Shown: one piece after another, positions 1 through 7,866 of the stretch
How the letters are laid out: the number at the start of each line of letters is the position of its first letter
Position numbering within the stretch: the stretch's first letter is position 1
Assembly (NCBI RefSeq): GCF_000296835.1
Contig: NZ_CAKE01000022.1
Span: 1-64,000, forward strand
Length of the DNA: 64,000 bases
From: Lactobacillus hominis DSM 23910 = CRBIP 24.179
GTDB taxonomy: Bacteria; Bacillota; Bacilli; Lactobacillales; Lactobacillaceae
Direction: 5' to 3'
The notes under the pieces: generated by a model
The model's database searches: none
What the model saw: the letters and a program-made list of their open reading frames with translations, nothing else
Told to the model about the DNA's origin: nothing
Program-made: the position numbers and the translations under genes

Positions 1-14
1 AATATCATCAAACA

Positions 15-57
15 AAAAGAACCAAACAACTATTCTTTAGTTGCTTGATTCTTTTTC
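15..57. terminator. Bidirectional hairpin terminator at the left edge
   Basis: Arms near AAAGAACCAAACAAC and GTTGCTTGATTCTTT pair with two G-U wobbles. A-runs and T-runs on both sides let it work in either direction. It probably ends the gene lying to the left of the window. Confidence 0.55.
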
Positions 58-105
58 AAAACTATTCATCAACAGGATTTGACAAACAGCCTTTAATTTT
101 TATAC

Positions 106-158
106 AACAAAAAAGATCCAGCCTTTCGACTGGATCTTTTAAATTATGCTGACTAAAG
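106..158 (-). repeat. Displaced tRNA-Thr 3' end and terminator (attL side)
   Basis: This 53-bp stretch matches 19815-19867 with one mismatch. There the same sequence is the 3' end and terminator of an intact tRNA-Thr. Here only the last bases of the tRNA remain (146-158), preceded by the terminator hairpin (arms AAAGATCCAG and CTGGATCTTT, 112-139). This is the original tRNA tail, cut off when the element integrated. Confidence 0.85.
146..158. other. attL core of the integrated element
   Basis: The 13-bp sequence ATGCTGACTAAAG recurs exactly at 7867-7879, inside the 3' end of the intact tRNA-Thr. Direct repeats at a tRNA 3' end next to a tyrosine integrase gene mark the limits of an integrated element, here about 7.7 kb. 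Confidence 0.85.
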
Positions 159-218
159 CGCAGAGGTTTTAGCCAACACCCTTGATATATCAATATTTTT
201 AATAGGCACAATACTTGC

Positions 219-240
219 AAAGTGCAAATAAAGTGCATTT
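219..240. repeat. Tandem putative integrase arm-type sites
   Basis: Two adjacent 11-bp repeats, AAAGTGCAAAT and AAAGTGCATTT, sit between attL and the integrase stop. A related inverted copy, AATTGCACTTT, lies near attR at 7736-7746. The placement fits arm-type binding sites of a tyrosine integrase. The function is inferred. Confidence 0.45.
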
Positions 241-244
241 TTAA

Positions 245-1480
245 CTAACAATTCCAAAGTTGAGAATTTTCTTTATAAGATTCACGATTTTCCTTTACAT
301 AAGTTGAAAGAAAAACTTGAATAGTATTTCCCATTCTTTGGCAAGCATACATATTAGATATGCGATTATCATTACCTAATAAACTGCTTAAATAAACTCT
401 CAAAGAATACAAAGCTAAAATTGAATCTTTCTGTTTTTCAATCCCTGCATTCTTACAAACAGCTTTTAATTTTTCATTTAAGCTCTTTTGTGTTACCGGT
501 AATTGGTTATTTGAACTAATTGATTTATAATTATGTAAGTTCAGAAAGATGTATCCCGATGTATTTTTTAAACCATATTCATCGAGATACTTTTTTTGTT
601 TAATCTGAAAATCTTTAATCAAATCAATTACTTCAATATTCTTAATTGGCAAACAATATCTATAAGCGCCTTTGGGTCTGTCTTTCAAAGAACCATTAGG
701 CTTTTTTTCTTTTTCAGACCAGCTATCGTCAATTTTAAAAGTATAAGAGCCTTCATACTTTACTAGTTGATCAAACTTTAATACCTGTAACTCTTCTGGA
801 CGTAATCCAAGATAAGTATCAACAATTAAAGCGAGCCTAGACACAGAATTAGCAATCGTGGCTCCTTTATACTCTTTAAGTAATTCTTCCCTTAAAGCAC
901 TAACTTCATCTTTAGAAAATAAGTGCCACTTCCTACCAGTACTAAAATCAGACTGCTTAAAGAATAATTTTAGGTAACCTCTAGGAATTGGATTTACAGC
1001 AAGAACAGCCTTATCTATAAGGAAAGTAAAGAAAGTTCGAAAATGTGCTAAAGTTACATCTATTACGGTACTTTTCTTTACACTAGCCTTCGGATGATTA
1101 TTAAGATACCAATGTCCAAAATCGTTAAAAAAATGCTGGTCAATATCTCTTAATTGAATATCTACCTTTCTTTCCTGCTCAAGGTATTCATTTAACAAAG
1201 TTAATGAATATTTCCAGCTTCGATTCGTTGTCGCAGTAATAGACTGTGCCTTTTTTTCAACAAACTTGGTGTACTCAATTAAAAGTTGAGATTCATCAGT
1301 GATACTTGGTAAACCATTCTTATAGCTCGCATATTTCACTTTCAAATCAATTTCAAGCTTCTGTGCTTCAAGCTTACTATCAGCTCTTCTTGTTACACTT
1401 TTACGCTTGCCATTGACCATTGGTTGAATTCGCACTAGCCAAAGGCCTTTATATTTGCCCTTTAGAATTTTTTTGATCAT
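245..1480 (-). CDS. int: Tyrosine recombinase/integrase of the tRNA-Thr element
   Basis: This 411-residue protein should catalyse integration into and excision from the tRNA-Thr 3' end. Its N-terminus resembles the AP2-like integrase DNA-binding domain (KGLWLVRIQP then KRKSVTRRADSK, residues about 10-40). The middle is a SAM-like core-binding domain. The catalytic domain shows the first Arg in GLRPEELQ, a second Arg in YSLR, and a Tyr in FLSTYV near the C-terminus. Oddly, the usual HxxR box reads YxxR and the usual GH reads GN. The start is supported by AGAGG just upstream of the ATG. It is the last gene before attL and is followed by arm-site-like repeats. Confidence 0.9.
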   Translation of the reverse strand: MIKKILKGKYKGLWLVRIQPMVNGKRKSVTRRADSKLEAQKLEIDLKVKYASYKNGLPSITDESQLLIEYTKFVEKKAQSITATTNRSWKYSLTLLNEYLEQERKVDIQLRDIDQHFFNDFGHWYLNNHPKASVKKSTVIDVTLAHFRTFFTFLIDKAVLAVNPIPRGYLKLFFKQSDFSTGRKWHLFSKDEVSALREELLKEYKGATIANSVSRLALIVDTYLGLRPEELQVLKFDQLVKYEGSYTFKIDDSWSEKEKKPNGSLKDRPKGAYRYCLPIKNIEVIDLIKDFQIKQKKYLDEYGLKNTSGYIFLNLHNYKSISSNNQLPVTQKSLNEKLKAVCKNAGIEKQKDSILALYSLRVYLSSLLGNDNRISNMYACQRMGNTIQVFLSTYVKENRESYKENSQLWNC

Positions 1481-1542
1481 ATTAAACCTCTTTTATAAAA
1501 AGAGAGCGGAATAATGATCTCTTACATTATCCGCCCTCTTAA

Positions 1543-1734
1543 TTATTTTGTCCAAACTTTTTCTTGGTGATAACCTGCATCTTTTAACCAATCAACGACT
1601 TGATCAATCAAGTAAAAAGGTCTACCGCCTGGTAGTTGATGGTAGGGCATACCCGCTTTCCGAAATTTATACAATAGCGTTGTACTAATTCCTAAAGCCT
1701 CACATAATTCTTTACCAGTTAGATATTTGATCAT
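1543..1734 (-). CDS. xis: Excisionase-like MerR-type helix-turn-helix protein
   Basis: This 63-residue protein has a helix-turn-helix of the excisionase/MerR type: LTGKELCEALGISTTLLYKFRK, then a PGGRPFYLIDQVVDWL wing and helix. Such proteins bend attachment-site DNA and direct the integrase towards excision. It lies 62 bp upstream of int on the same strand, with a clear AAGGAG before its ATG, so the two are probably co-transcribed. A role as a transcriptional regulator cannot be excluded. Confidence 0.75.
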   Translation of the reverse strand: MIKYLTGKELCEALGISTTLLYKFRKAGMPYHQLPGGRPFYLIDQVVDWLKDAGYHQEKVWTK

Positions 1735-1826
1735 TATTATTCTCCTTAAATTGTTTTATAAGCAATTTTGGGATAGAATCAAATTAGTCGAGATTCTAGT
1801 CAATGCTTTTGTCGCTATCAGCATGA

Positions 1827-2897
1827 CTAGTATTTTTTTTGTGATTTTATCTTCCAAATTGCTTCTGCTATTTCTTCATCTTTAATTAGTTCATTTTTTA
1901 GATCACTATACGTATCCTCGGTTAACTTTAAAGAAACAATTCTTCTTTTCAATTGCTCAAACGAATCTACTACTTGATTTGAAATGTTACATTCAAAATA
2001 AAAACTAAGTGGATCATATGGTGTAGTGATATAAATTGAACGAGCATTGAGATAACGATCATGGTATCGTGCAGGCGCCATTTTATCAATTTCCCAAGGA
2101 TCTAAAAGAGTAAGCAATTGACCATAGTCGTAATCGTTGGGTCTAAGGTCATTAATTACTATGAATTCCTGACCTTTGTACTCTTGAAAGTGATCACGTT
2201 GAGACCCAAGAATAATAAAATTGTTGGGATGTAATTCTTCTAAAACTTCACGAACAAGTTTTGTTTTTCCAATTCCAGAAGATCCCCAAATCCAATAAGT
2301 GGTACACTTTTGTCCTTTAAAGTCTTTTAAAAATCGTTGATGTTTTTTATAAGCTAAAATGTCTTCAATATGATCCAACAACGTTTTATGTTTTGCCATC
2401 TCAAGGACACCAATTTTTTCTTGAAGTTCTTCTTTGGTTAATTGTTCATTTGAATAATCATCAATAAAATTCTCTATGTCATGTCTTGACGGTTTATTAA
2501 CTTTTTCCCTAATTTGTTTAATCCTTGTTACAAAGTCAAAAGATGCAACTACTTCACTAGGATCATAATGATGTTTATTTTTGGCATTAGTTGTCTCATG
2601 AATTAAGTAACTATATCCATTATTAATGGTATTGTGCCAAACTTCGACATATTGTTGTTGATCATTAAATAATTTAGCAATACGGGAAATTGTTTTTGCA
2701 TCTTTAAATTTTAAAATCACATGAAAATGTGGTCTAATTGGTTCGCCTTTTTCGTTAACATCTTTGTCATGAAGAATATACGCCCATTGTTCGGCATTCG
2801 ACTTTTCAAGTAGCTCTTTTAAGTCTTCCTGTTTGAATGGAAGGTGTTCAATGTCTTGGGTATACATGAATTGTCTGGCTCTTACAGCCTTTTTCAT
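1827..2897 (-). CDS. rep: HUH endonuclease + SF3 helicase replication initiator/relaxase
   Basis: The N-terminal half matches the Rep_2 (pMV158 RepB-like) HUH endonuclease family: LHDKD at about 42-46, the metal-binding HFH at 57-59, and a GYSYLIHET segment at about 94-102 holding the nicking tyrosine (Tyr95 or Tyr97). The C-terminal half is an SF3-type helicase: Walker A GSSGIGKT at 205-212 and Walker B FIVINDLRP at about 245-253. The pairing is known from rolling-circle plasmids, some integrative mobilizable elements and CRESS-DNA viruses. The protein should nick one strand at an origin or oriT and unwind it. I chose the ATG at 2897 (356 residues) because GGAGAG lies just upstream; a TTG 24 bases earlier has no ribosome site. 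The structured region 2922-3082 is its likely target. Confidence 0.85.
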   Translation of the reverse strand: MKKAVRARQFMYTQDIEHLPFKQEDLKELLEKSNAEQWAYILHDKDVNEKGEPIRPHFHVILKFKDAKTISRIAKLFNDQQQYVEVWHNTINNGYSYLIHETTNAKNKHHYDPSEVVASFDFVTRIKQIREKVNKPSRHDIENFIDDYSNEQLTKEELQEKIGVLEMAKHKTLLDHIEDILAYKKHQRFLKDFKGQKCTTYWIWGSSGIGKTKLVREVLEELHPNNFIILGSQRDHFQEYKGQEFIVINDLRPNDYDYGQLLTLLDPWEIDKMAPARYHDRYLNARSIYITTPYDPLSFYFECNISNQVVDSFEQLKRRIVSLKLTEDTYSDLKNELIKDEEIAEAIWKIKSQKKY

Positions 2898-2925
2898 CTT
2901 TACCACTCTCCTTTTTTGCACAATT

Positions 2926-2967
2926 TACACAATCTTGTGTAGGGGCTGAATAACAAGCTCTCAGCCC
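2926..2967. repeat. Inverted repeats upstream of rep
   Basis: There are two perfect inverted repeats: TACACAA/TTGTGTA (2926-2941, 2-bp spacer) and GGGCTGA/TCAGCCC (2943-2949 and 2961-2967). They sit just upstream of rep, next to the larger cruciform. They may be Rep or regulator binding sites. Confidence 0.5.
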
Positions 2968-3017
2968 AGAGCAATAGTGATTATGGATACTTTACACAAC
3001 ACATTTTACATAAAAGT

Positions 3018-3075
3018 GCGAGTGCCTTCGCTTACGCGTTATCCCTTGTCAGGGCACGCGTGCTACGGCACTCGC
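3018..3075. other. GC-rich nested cruciform, putative oriT/double-strand origin
   Basis: The outer arms GCGAGTGCC (3018-3026) and GGCACTCGC (3067-3075) are perfect. Inside them ACGCG/CGCGT (3034-3038 and 3057-3061) pair, and CCCT/AGGG (3043-3046 and 3051-3054) close a TGTC loop. The stretch is far more GC-rich than its surroundings and is non-coding. It lies between rep and the ATPase operon, where HUH initiators usually find their nick site. The nick position is unknown. Confidence 0.6.
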
Positions 3076-3082
3076 GTTCCTT

Positions 3083-3613
3083 TTATTTGGTTCCTTCGCT
3101 GATTAGATAATACCCTTGTCGTTCAAAACCTGTGAAAGAATAGTCAGGATTCTGACTAACAATTGATTCACGTAGTTTGTTTAGGTTGTCATCCAACAAT
3201 TTAGCTGCAGCAATGTTGATTGGTAATCTAATACAAATGTATAATTTATTATCTCTATATTCGCCATAGCTTTGGTAAAGATAAGAATTATATGTTTGTG
3301 TGATCGCATTAATTTTTCTTTTGCCTGTAAATTCATTAATTTCTGCTGGAATTACCAACATATGTTGAATATCAAATGTCAGCAAAAGTGATTTAATATA
3401 GTTAATTAAACTTTTGTGAACAATTTGAATTGCTAAAATGAGTAAACAGATTCCAGCAATAATAGTATTTACGATTAATGATTGAGCAATTTTTACTTTC
3501 CAAAAGTAAAATAGTGCCCAATTAATGGAAGTCAAAATCAATGTGCCCAAAAACATCATAAAAGGTAAATATAACTTAATGTGACTGGGTTGATATTTAT
3601 GATTTTCAATCAT
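3083..3613 (-). CDS. Small membrane protein of the mobile element
   Basis: This 176-residue protein is unrecognised. It has two strongly hydrophobic segments near the N-terminus (about residues 14-36 and 46-66), so it is probably anchored with a cytoplasmic C-terminal domain of about 100 residues. Its start overlaps the stop of the FtsK-like gene by 4 bases, so translation is probably coupled. The position suggests a partner of the translocase at the membrane, but no function can be assigned. Confidence 0.7.
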   Translation of the reverse strand: MIENHKYQPSHIKLYLPFMMFLGTLILTSINWALFYFWKVKIAQSLIVNTIIAGICLLILAIQIVHKSLINYIKSLLLTFDIQHMLVIPAEINEFTGKRKINAITQTYNSYLYQSYGEYRDNKLYICIRLPINIAAAKLLDDNLNKLRESIVSQNPDYSFTGFERQGYYLISEGTK

Positions 3614-4686
3614 AAAATTCCTCCTTTGATATTGTACGTAGGTGTTAATAGAGGTAACACCTGAAATGGATGAGTATTGTCGGTTATTTGAAAAAGACCT
3701 GTACCTTTTCCCGTTGGTATTAATATCCCATCAGGATCAATATCAAAAAGAAATTGTGTTGTTTTCTTATTGATATTGCCCAACTGCAAGCATACATTTG
3801 CCTGCTCACGAACGGCGATGGGAATAGCATCATTGCTAAAACGCTGGCTAATCAAAAGCAGGTGCACCTTCGTTGCTCTACCAAGAAGAGATATCTGTGA
3901 GAGTAATGAGAAGAAAGTATCTTTTATTTTTTTTGGCAATCCATCAGTTAAAGCCAGCACTTCATCAATACAAACTGTTAAATGCTTGAAGTGATGATGT
4001 GGATCGATGTAAAGGATTCTTTGACGCACATATATCTCTTTAACGACATTAGCCAATAGTTCATTACATTGGTTAACAAAATCGCTATTTGACATTTCTT
4101 CGGTTGGAAAGATTGTTCTATCTTCTAAACCATAGACATGCGCCCAACGCGCTGGCACATCACATTTTGGATCGATTATATACAGGTCAGAAATATCTTT
4201 TAAATAAAGAACTGTAAGTAAATATGTCAGCGTGTAGGACTTACCTGAACCAGAATTTCCAGCAATCAAAATTGAAGTTACTTTGTCATAGTCGATAGAT
4301 ACATCTTGCATTATTTCAATGTCTTTATTAGGATTGGAAGCAAGGTATGCATTCATATCTGTAATTGTGAGTCTTCTACTAATGCCAGTCCACGGATAGT
4401 AGAAGGCTCTTTTATTTCCAAAGTCTTCTTCATTTGTTGCAACAAGATACATAGTTGACTGCTTTAGCAAAGATTTAAGCGGATACAATGCAGAATTGGC
4501 AATCTTATAAATCCGCTGATAAAGGTCATTATCAATGATGTAACTTGCAGGTAAATGAGGAATGAAAAGAAAGCCATCATTCAACACCTTGACTTTAAAG
4601 CTGTTCGTATAACTTGTTTCACCTGAAAGATCAAGTGACATATTGAGACATTGGGTAATATAACGAGCAGTTTCACTACTTGACAT
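3610..4686 (-). CDS. FtsK/TcpA-like DNA translocase ATPase
   Basis: This 358-residue protein has Walker A GNSGSGKS at about 143-150 and a Walker B-like TVCIDEVLAL, followed by a Q-rich ISLLGRATKVHLLLISQRF segment typical of FtsK/SpoIIIE-type motors. No membrane segments are seen, so the small membrane protein downstream may supply the anchor. In Tn916/ICEBs1-like elements a protein of this kind (TcpA/ConQ) couples the relaxase-DNA complex to a conjugation channel. No other conjugation-channel genes are present, so the element is more likely mobilizable than self-transmissible. Its ATG overlaps the stop of the upstream small gene. Confidence 0.8.
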   Translation of the reverse strand: MSSSETARYITQCLNMSLDLSGETSYTNSFKVKVLNDGFLFIPHLPASYIIDNDLYQRIYKIANSALYPLKSLLKQSTMYLVATNEEDFGNKRAFYYPWTGISRRLTITDMNAYLASNPNKDIEIMQDVSIDYDKVTSILIAGNSGSGKSYTLTYLLTVLYLKDISDLYIIDPKCDVPARWAHVYGLEDRTIFPTEEMSNSDFVNQCNELLANVVKEIYVRQRILYIDPHHHFKHLTVCIDEVLALTDGLPKKIKDTFFSLLSQISLLGRATKVHLLLISQRFSNDAIPIAVREQANVCLQLGNINKKTTQFLFDIDPDGILIPTGKGTGLFQITDNTHPFQVLPLLTPTYNIKGGIL

Positions 4687-4997
4687 TATTTCATCACCTC
4701 AAGCCCGTTAGCTTTGAAGTATACGTTATTCCCAACCTCACAAGCTTCGAGATTTTGAAATTTAATTTTGGTAAACATAGATGGTAGGCTAACCTTATTA
4801 GGAAATTTAACCTTAAATGGTTCTGTTCCTTCAGCAATAAACCAGCATTGATAACCCGTTACTTCATCTGTAGGTTTTCCATTGACCCATTTAACTTGAG
4901 TATCTAAATTAATAGATAATGAGTAAGTTGAGACGTCACTTGGAATGTACATTTTGGCTAGTGCTTCTGAGTAGCCACTTGTTCGTTTGATTTTCAT
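4686..4997 (-). CDS. DUF961-like small protein of the mobile element
   Basis: This 103-residue protein is the first gene of the leftward operon. Composition and the pattern VNGKPTDEVTGYQCWF followed by beta-rich segments resemble the DUF961/YdcP-type proteins that precede the FtsK-like gene in Tn916/ICEBs1-type elements. That match is by pattern only. The ribosome site AGGAGG is about 10 bases upstream of the ATG. Its stop overlaps the start of the ATPase gene. Confidence 0.6.
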   Translation of the reverse strand: MKIKRTSGYSEALAKMYIPSDVSTYSLSINLDTQVKWVNGKPTDEVTGYQCWFIAEGTEPFKVKFPNKVSLPSMFTKIKFQNLEACEVGNNVYFKANGLEVMK

Positions 4998-5031
4998 TTT
5001 TTGAAAATCCTCCTTAATTAAAATTTATTTT

Positions 5032-5086
5032 GAAGATTTCTTTAATCTTCACTGTTTACTATAAAGTGTATGATGATAAAATACAC
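5032..5086. promoter_or_regulatory. Divergent promoter/operator region of the element
   Basis: The gap between the leftward transfer operon and the rightward regulator holds two inverted repeats: GAAGATT/AATCTTC (5032-5050) and GTGTAT/ATACAC (5066-5071 and 5081-5086). A plausible rightward promoter, TTTACT (5055-5060), 16 bp, TAAAAT (5077-5082), overlaps the second repeat. This suggests autoregulation by the adjacent HTH protein. The binding is inferred. Confidence 0.45.
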
Positions 5087-5133
5087 GTACAGCTTTATGT
5101 TCATAACTTTTGACGGTGAAAGAAGATATTATT

Positions 5134-6093
5134 ATGCCCAAACCTAAATATCCTATTCCTAATAACAATTTTCCTAGATTTATTAATGAATATTTAAGTG
5201 GTCATTCAGACTCACAAAATGACTTTGCGCGCAAAATAAATAAGCTAGTTCCAAAGAAACTAGCTATACCAATAGATAAGTCTGAAATGAAAAGCGGAAA
5301 TTCCAATATTTTTAGTTGGAAAAAAGGAAACAGACCCAAAGAACCCGTTATTAGAGAGGCTTTATGTAAGATTTGTGCAATTGATTATATTGAAACTCTT
5401 TTTCTTATTCCAGCTAATGCTACTGAATATTTAATGAAAGTTTATAACTATATAAAGACTTTCATTGAAGACTTTGATATTGGTGAAACGGAAATTTCGT
5501 TAAATATGTACAATATAGGTTTTATAATATCTAGTAATACTCGTGCAAAAAAATATTTGAATTTGAATTATTTAATAAATTTAATAATTCGTGCCGAAGA
5601 GGATAGAAAAGACATCTTTAATAATGTTGCCTTAAAAAAGTTCTGTGATGATGGATTTAATGAAAATGACTATAGTATATTGTTTGAACCGCAACCACCA
5701 TTTACTTTTTTTGAGTTCTCTAATTCTAATCTTCATATGATAAACGAAAAAAATAACTCGTATTTATATCCACCAAGTTGTATGTTTTCTAAACTGAGTG
5801 AAAGCTTTAATAATTTACAGCCAGATTTAGAATTTATGCTTAGCGATGATGATTGGAACACAGATAACTATAATTATAATTACTTTAGAATGTGTCTTTT
5901 TAATGATACGTCAGATGAAAATATATTATGTTTTAATACAGCAATCAATTTGCTAATTGAGTGGATAGAAAAACTGGATAAATTTTATTTAAATGAGTTA
6001 GCTAAAATGGGAATAGATGAAGATAATACTTTTTACAAAAGATCAGCTGAAACTATGCTTGAGAATAATGATTTTTTCGGTAAAAGAAAATAA
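5134..6093 (+). CDS. HTH (XRE-like) regulator of the mobile element
   Basis: This protein has about 319 residues. Its N-terminal third has a helix-turn-helix pattern (SQNDFARKINKLVPKKL, then NIFSWKKGNRPKEPVIREALCKI), like phage and ICE repressors. The remaining 200 or so residues are AT-rich coding and unrecognised. It is divergent from the transfer operon and shares an operator-like intergenic region with it, which fits a master repressor or activator. The start is uncertain: an upstream in-frame TTG would add 8 residues. I prefer the ATG at 5134, which has a weak AAGAAG upstream. Confidence 0.6.
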   Translation: MPKPKYPIPNNNFPRFINEYLSGHSDSQNDFARKINKLVPKKLAIPIDKSEMKSGNSNIFSWKKGNRPKEPVIREALCKICAIDYIETLFLIPANATEYLMKVYNYIKTFIEDFDIGETEISLNMYNIGFIISSNTRAKKYLNLNYLINLIIRAEEDRKDIFNNVALKKFCDDGFNENDYSILFEPQPPFTFFEFSNSNLHMINEKNNSYLYPPSCMFSKLSESFNNLQPDLEFMLSDDDWNTDNYNYNYFRMCLFNDTSDENILCFNTAINLLIEWIEKLDKFYLNELAKMGIDEDNTFYKRSAETMLENNDFFGKRK

Positions 6094-6353
6094 TTAATAA
6101 TCTTAAATATGAAAATACAAAAGACTATTTACTTCAGAGTATTAAAAATAATATTTTTATTGACACCGATTGGGCAGGTACATTACGTATTTTTTTAAGC
6201 ATTAGGTAAATAAAAAATTTAAAAATACAAGATATTGATTATTTGCTCATTATCACCCTGATCATATGAATTTATGATCAAAGTATTCAATTAGTGACCG
6301 TTAAAATATTACTAATGTCAGTAGACGGAAATTATTTATTTTTTAAATAAAAT
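6094..6353. other. Non-coding AT-rich stretch with possible coding relic
   Basis: No complete gene is seen. One frame just after the regulator stop stays open for about 40 codons and contains KDYLLQSIK and IDTDWAGTL, ending at about 6209. It has no start or ribosome site and lies in another frame than the regulator, so it may be a decayed gene end. The rest shows nothing recognisable. Confidence 0.3.
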
Positions 6354-6384
6354 AAAACCAAGTTGAAAATCAACTTGGTTTTTT
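6354..6384. terminator. Terminator between the element regulator and the cad operon
   Basis: The perfect 12-bp arms AAAACCAAGTTG and CAACTTGGTTTT have a 5-base loop. T-rich flanks on both strands let it end the rightward regulator and the leftward cad operon. Confidence 0.85.
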
Positions 6385-6432
6385 GGCTTAATTATTAAGA
6401 TTTTCTAGAGCTACTTATGAATTAATAGCTAA

Positions 6433-6470
6433 ATTTACCAGCATACTGGTAAATGCTACATACAATGTAG
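6433..6470. repeat. Inverted repeats downstream of cadC
   Basis: ATTTACCAG/CTGGTAAAT (6433-6454, 4-base loop) and CTACAT/ATGTAG (6456-6470) are perfect. Without T-runs they are weak as terminators. They may stabilise the 3' end of the cad transcript. Confidence 0.4.
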
Positions 6471-6572
6471 TTCTATTACTAACCTCTTTAGTAAAGTTTA
6501 TTAATATAAAATACGTTCTATCTCGATTTTTCGAACAAAACAACCCATTTTGTAAAAATATTAATTACAATC

Positions 6573-6926
6573 TTATTTATTAAGTTGAGCAAATAATTCT
6601 TTCAAATCATCATCCTTAATAAAGTAGTACGCCATTTTCCCTCTTTTTTCACGACCTAAAATATTCTCGTCGTAAAGCTTTCTTAAATGGTGTGAAGCAG
6701 TAGCAATACTACAATCCAAAATATATGCAATATCACAAACACAGAGTGATTCTTGTGCAATCAATGAAAAAACGATTTTTAATTTCTTTTCATCAGAAAT
6801 CTTAGATAATGCATAAAAGTATTTCTTTATATTTGGTTTGCCAAGAAAGTCTGAAACTTTTATCACTTTATCTGTTTCTACTAATGTTTGGTCACAAGTG
6901 ATATCAGCTTTATCTAAAACGTCCAT
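6573..6926 (-). CDS. cadC: ArsR/SmtB-family metal-sensing repressor (CadC-like)
   Basis: This 117-residue winged-helix repressor has the CadC-type metal box LCVCDIA at about residues 61-67, the recognition helix SIATASHHLRKLY and a basic wing. An N-terminal Cys11 could complete the thiolate site, as in CadC, which releases operator DNA when Cd, Pb or Zn binds. It lies 16 bp downstream of cadD, the order also seen for cadD-cadX pairs. The likely operator is the perfect palindrome at 7579-7612. It is cargo of the integrated element. Confidence 0.85.
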   Translation of the reverse strand: MDVLDKADITCDQTLVETDKVIKVSDFLGKPNIKKYFYALSKISDEKKLKIVFSLIAQESLCVCDIAYILDCSIATASHHLRKLYDENILGREKRGKMAYYFIKDDDLKELFAQLNK

Positions 6927-6942
6927 AAGTTTACCTCACTCA

Positions 6943-7560
6943 TTATTTGAATAAGTTAATTATAAATTGAATTGATCCATTTTCAATTAAAACAGAACCG
7001 CCAATAAAAATATAGACGAATCCTATGAACCAACGACTATATTTTTCAAGAACCGCACCTATAGTAGGAACATTAGCCATCTTTTGAGCAACAAAAACTA
7101 ACAAGAAAATCATTATCAAAAATACAATCAAGGTTATCACTAAATTCAATGGTGTCAAACTAATGAAGTAAGGTACAAATAGTCCAATATTATCAGCCCC
7201 ACAACTTACGATAGTAATGAACATAAGAGTTCTTATTAAATTCATTTTATTATTACTATTCAGTTCCTTATTGGCCATCTTTTCACCATCGGAGTCACCA
7301 AAAATTAAAGCCTTTAATCCTAAAAATATAGGGATTATTCCAAGTAGTCCTAATAACCGCTTATCAGGAACATAATGCAATATAAAAGCAAAGAATAAAC
7401 TAACTAGTATTAGAACATCAGATCCAAGGAATTGTCCTATATAAATGTCTCTAATACCTTTTTTGTCTTTAATTTTGGCAAAGAAGAGCATCAAAATTAT
7501 TAATAAATCTATAGCGGTACTACTATATGTGATTGCACTGGTAATAATAGTTTTTAACAT
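6943..7560 (-). CDS. cadD: CadD-family cadmium resistance transporter
   Basis: This 205-residue membrane protein has about five to six hydrophobic helices. The N-terminus MLKTIITSAITYSSTAIDLL closely follows the CadD family pattern, including the acidic residue in helix 1. CadD proteins export or sequester cadmium. I start at the ATG at 7560, preceded by GGAGG; a possible ATG 27 bases further upstream lies inside the operator palindrome and is unlikely. It forms an operon with the metal-responsive repressor. Confidence 0.85.
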   Translation of the reverse strand: MLKTIITSAITYSSTAIDLLIILMLFFAKIKDKKGIRDIYIGQFLGSDVLILVSLFFAFILHYVPDKRLLGLLGIIPIFLGLKALIFGDSDGEKMANKELNSNNKMNLIRTLMFITIVSCGADNIGLFVPYFISLTPLNLVITLIVFLIMIFLLVFVAQKMANVPTIGAVLEKYSRWFIGFVYIFIGGSVLIENGSIQFIINLFK

Positions 7561-7578
7561 TTTATTTCGATTTCCTCC

Positions 7579-7642
7579 AAATAACATTCAAATCTACATT
7601 TGAATGTTATTTTGGAATATTTGAATCTAAATGTCAAGACAT
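7579..7642 (-). promoter_or_regulatory. cad promoter with perfect 15-bp-arm operator palindrome
   Basis: The palindrome arms are at 7579-7593 and 7598-7612, with core ATTCAAAT...ATTTGAAT and a 4-base spacer. This is like known CadC operators. Upstream on the minus strand lies TTGACA (about 7631-7636), with a poor -10 about 17 bp on, next to the palindrome. A further half-site, ATTCAAATATT, lies between them. Repressor binding would block the promoter. Confidence 0.7.
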
Positions 7643-7667
7643 CTTTATTTTTTTCTTTAAAAAGTAA

Positions 7668-7698
7668 AAAGATCATGGTCTACATGACCATGATCTTT
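7668..7698 (-). terminator. Element-borne terminator downstream of the rebuilt tRNA-Thr
   Basis: The perfect 13-bp arms AAAGATCATGGTC and GACCATGATCTTT are followed on the minus strand by a T-rich tract. It lies inside the element, where the transcript of the intact tRNA-Thr would run, and so replaces the displaced host terminator. Confidence 0.75.
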
Positions 7699-7866
7699 AT
7701 CATTACATTATTCCGCTCTTAACACCGTGTGCAAAAATTGCACTTTAAAAATTTAACTGCGTGCACTTAGTGTGCATCATTTTTCTTTACGCAAAAAAAT
7801 TAACCTCAACTTACCTTCGTAAAACGTCGATAAATCAAGGTTAATCAATCTAAATGAATCTTTATA

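Noticed and set aside
79-106. TTGACA-N16-TATACA promoter pointing into the terminator at 112-139
   Set aside because: A transcript would start inside the hairpin and no gene follows; probably chance.
6094-6209. Open frame after the element regulator as a gene
   Set aside because: No start codon or ribosome site; short; at best a relic.
245-7560. Complete Tn916/ICEBs1-type conjugative element
   Set aside because: Only the ATPase, Rep and small DUF961-like genes are present; no VirB4-like, VirB6-like or cell-wall hydrolase genes are seen.
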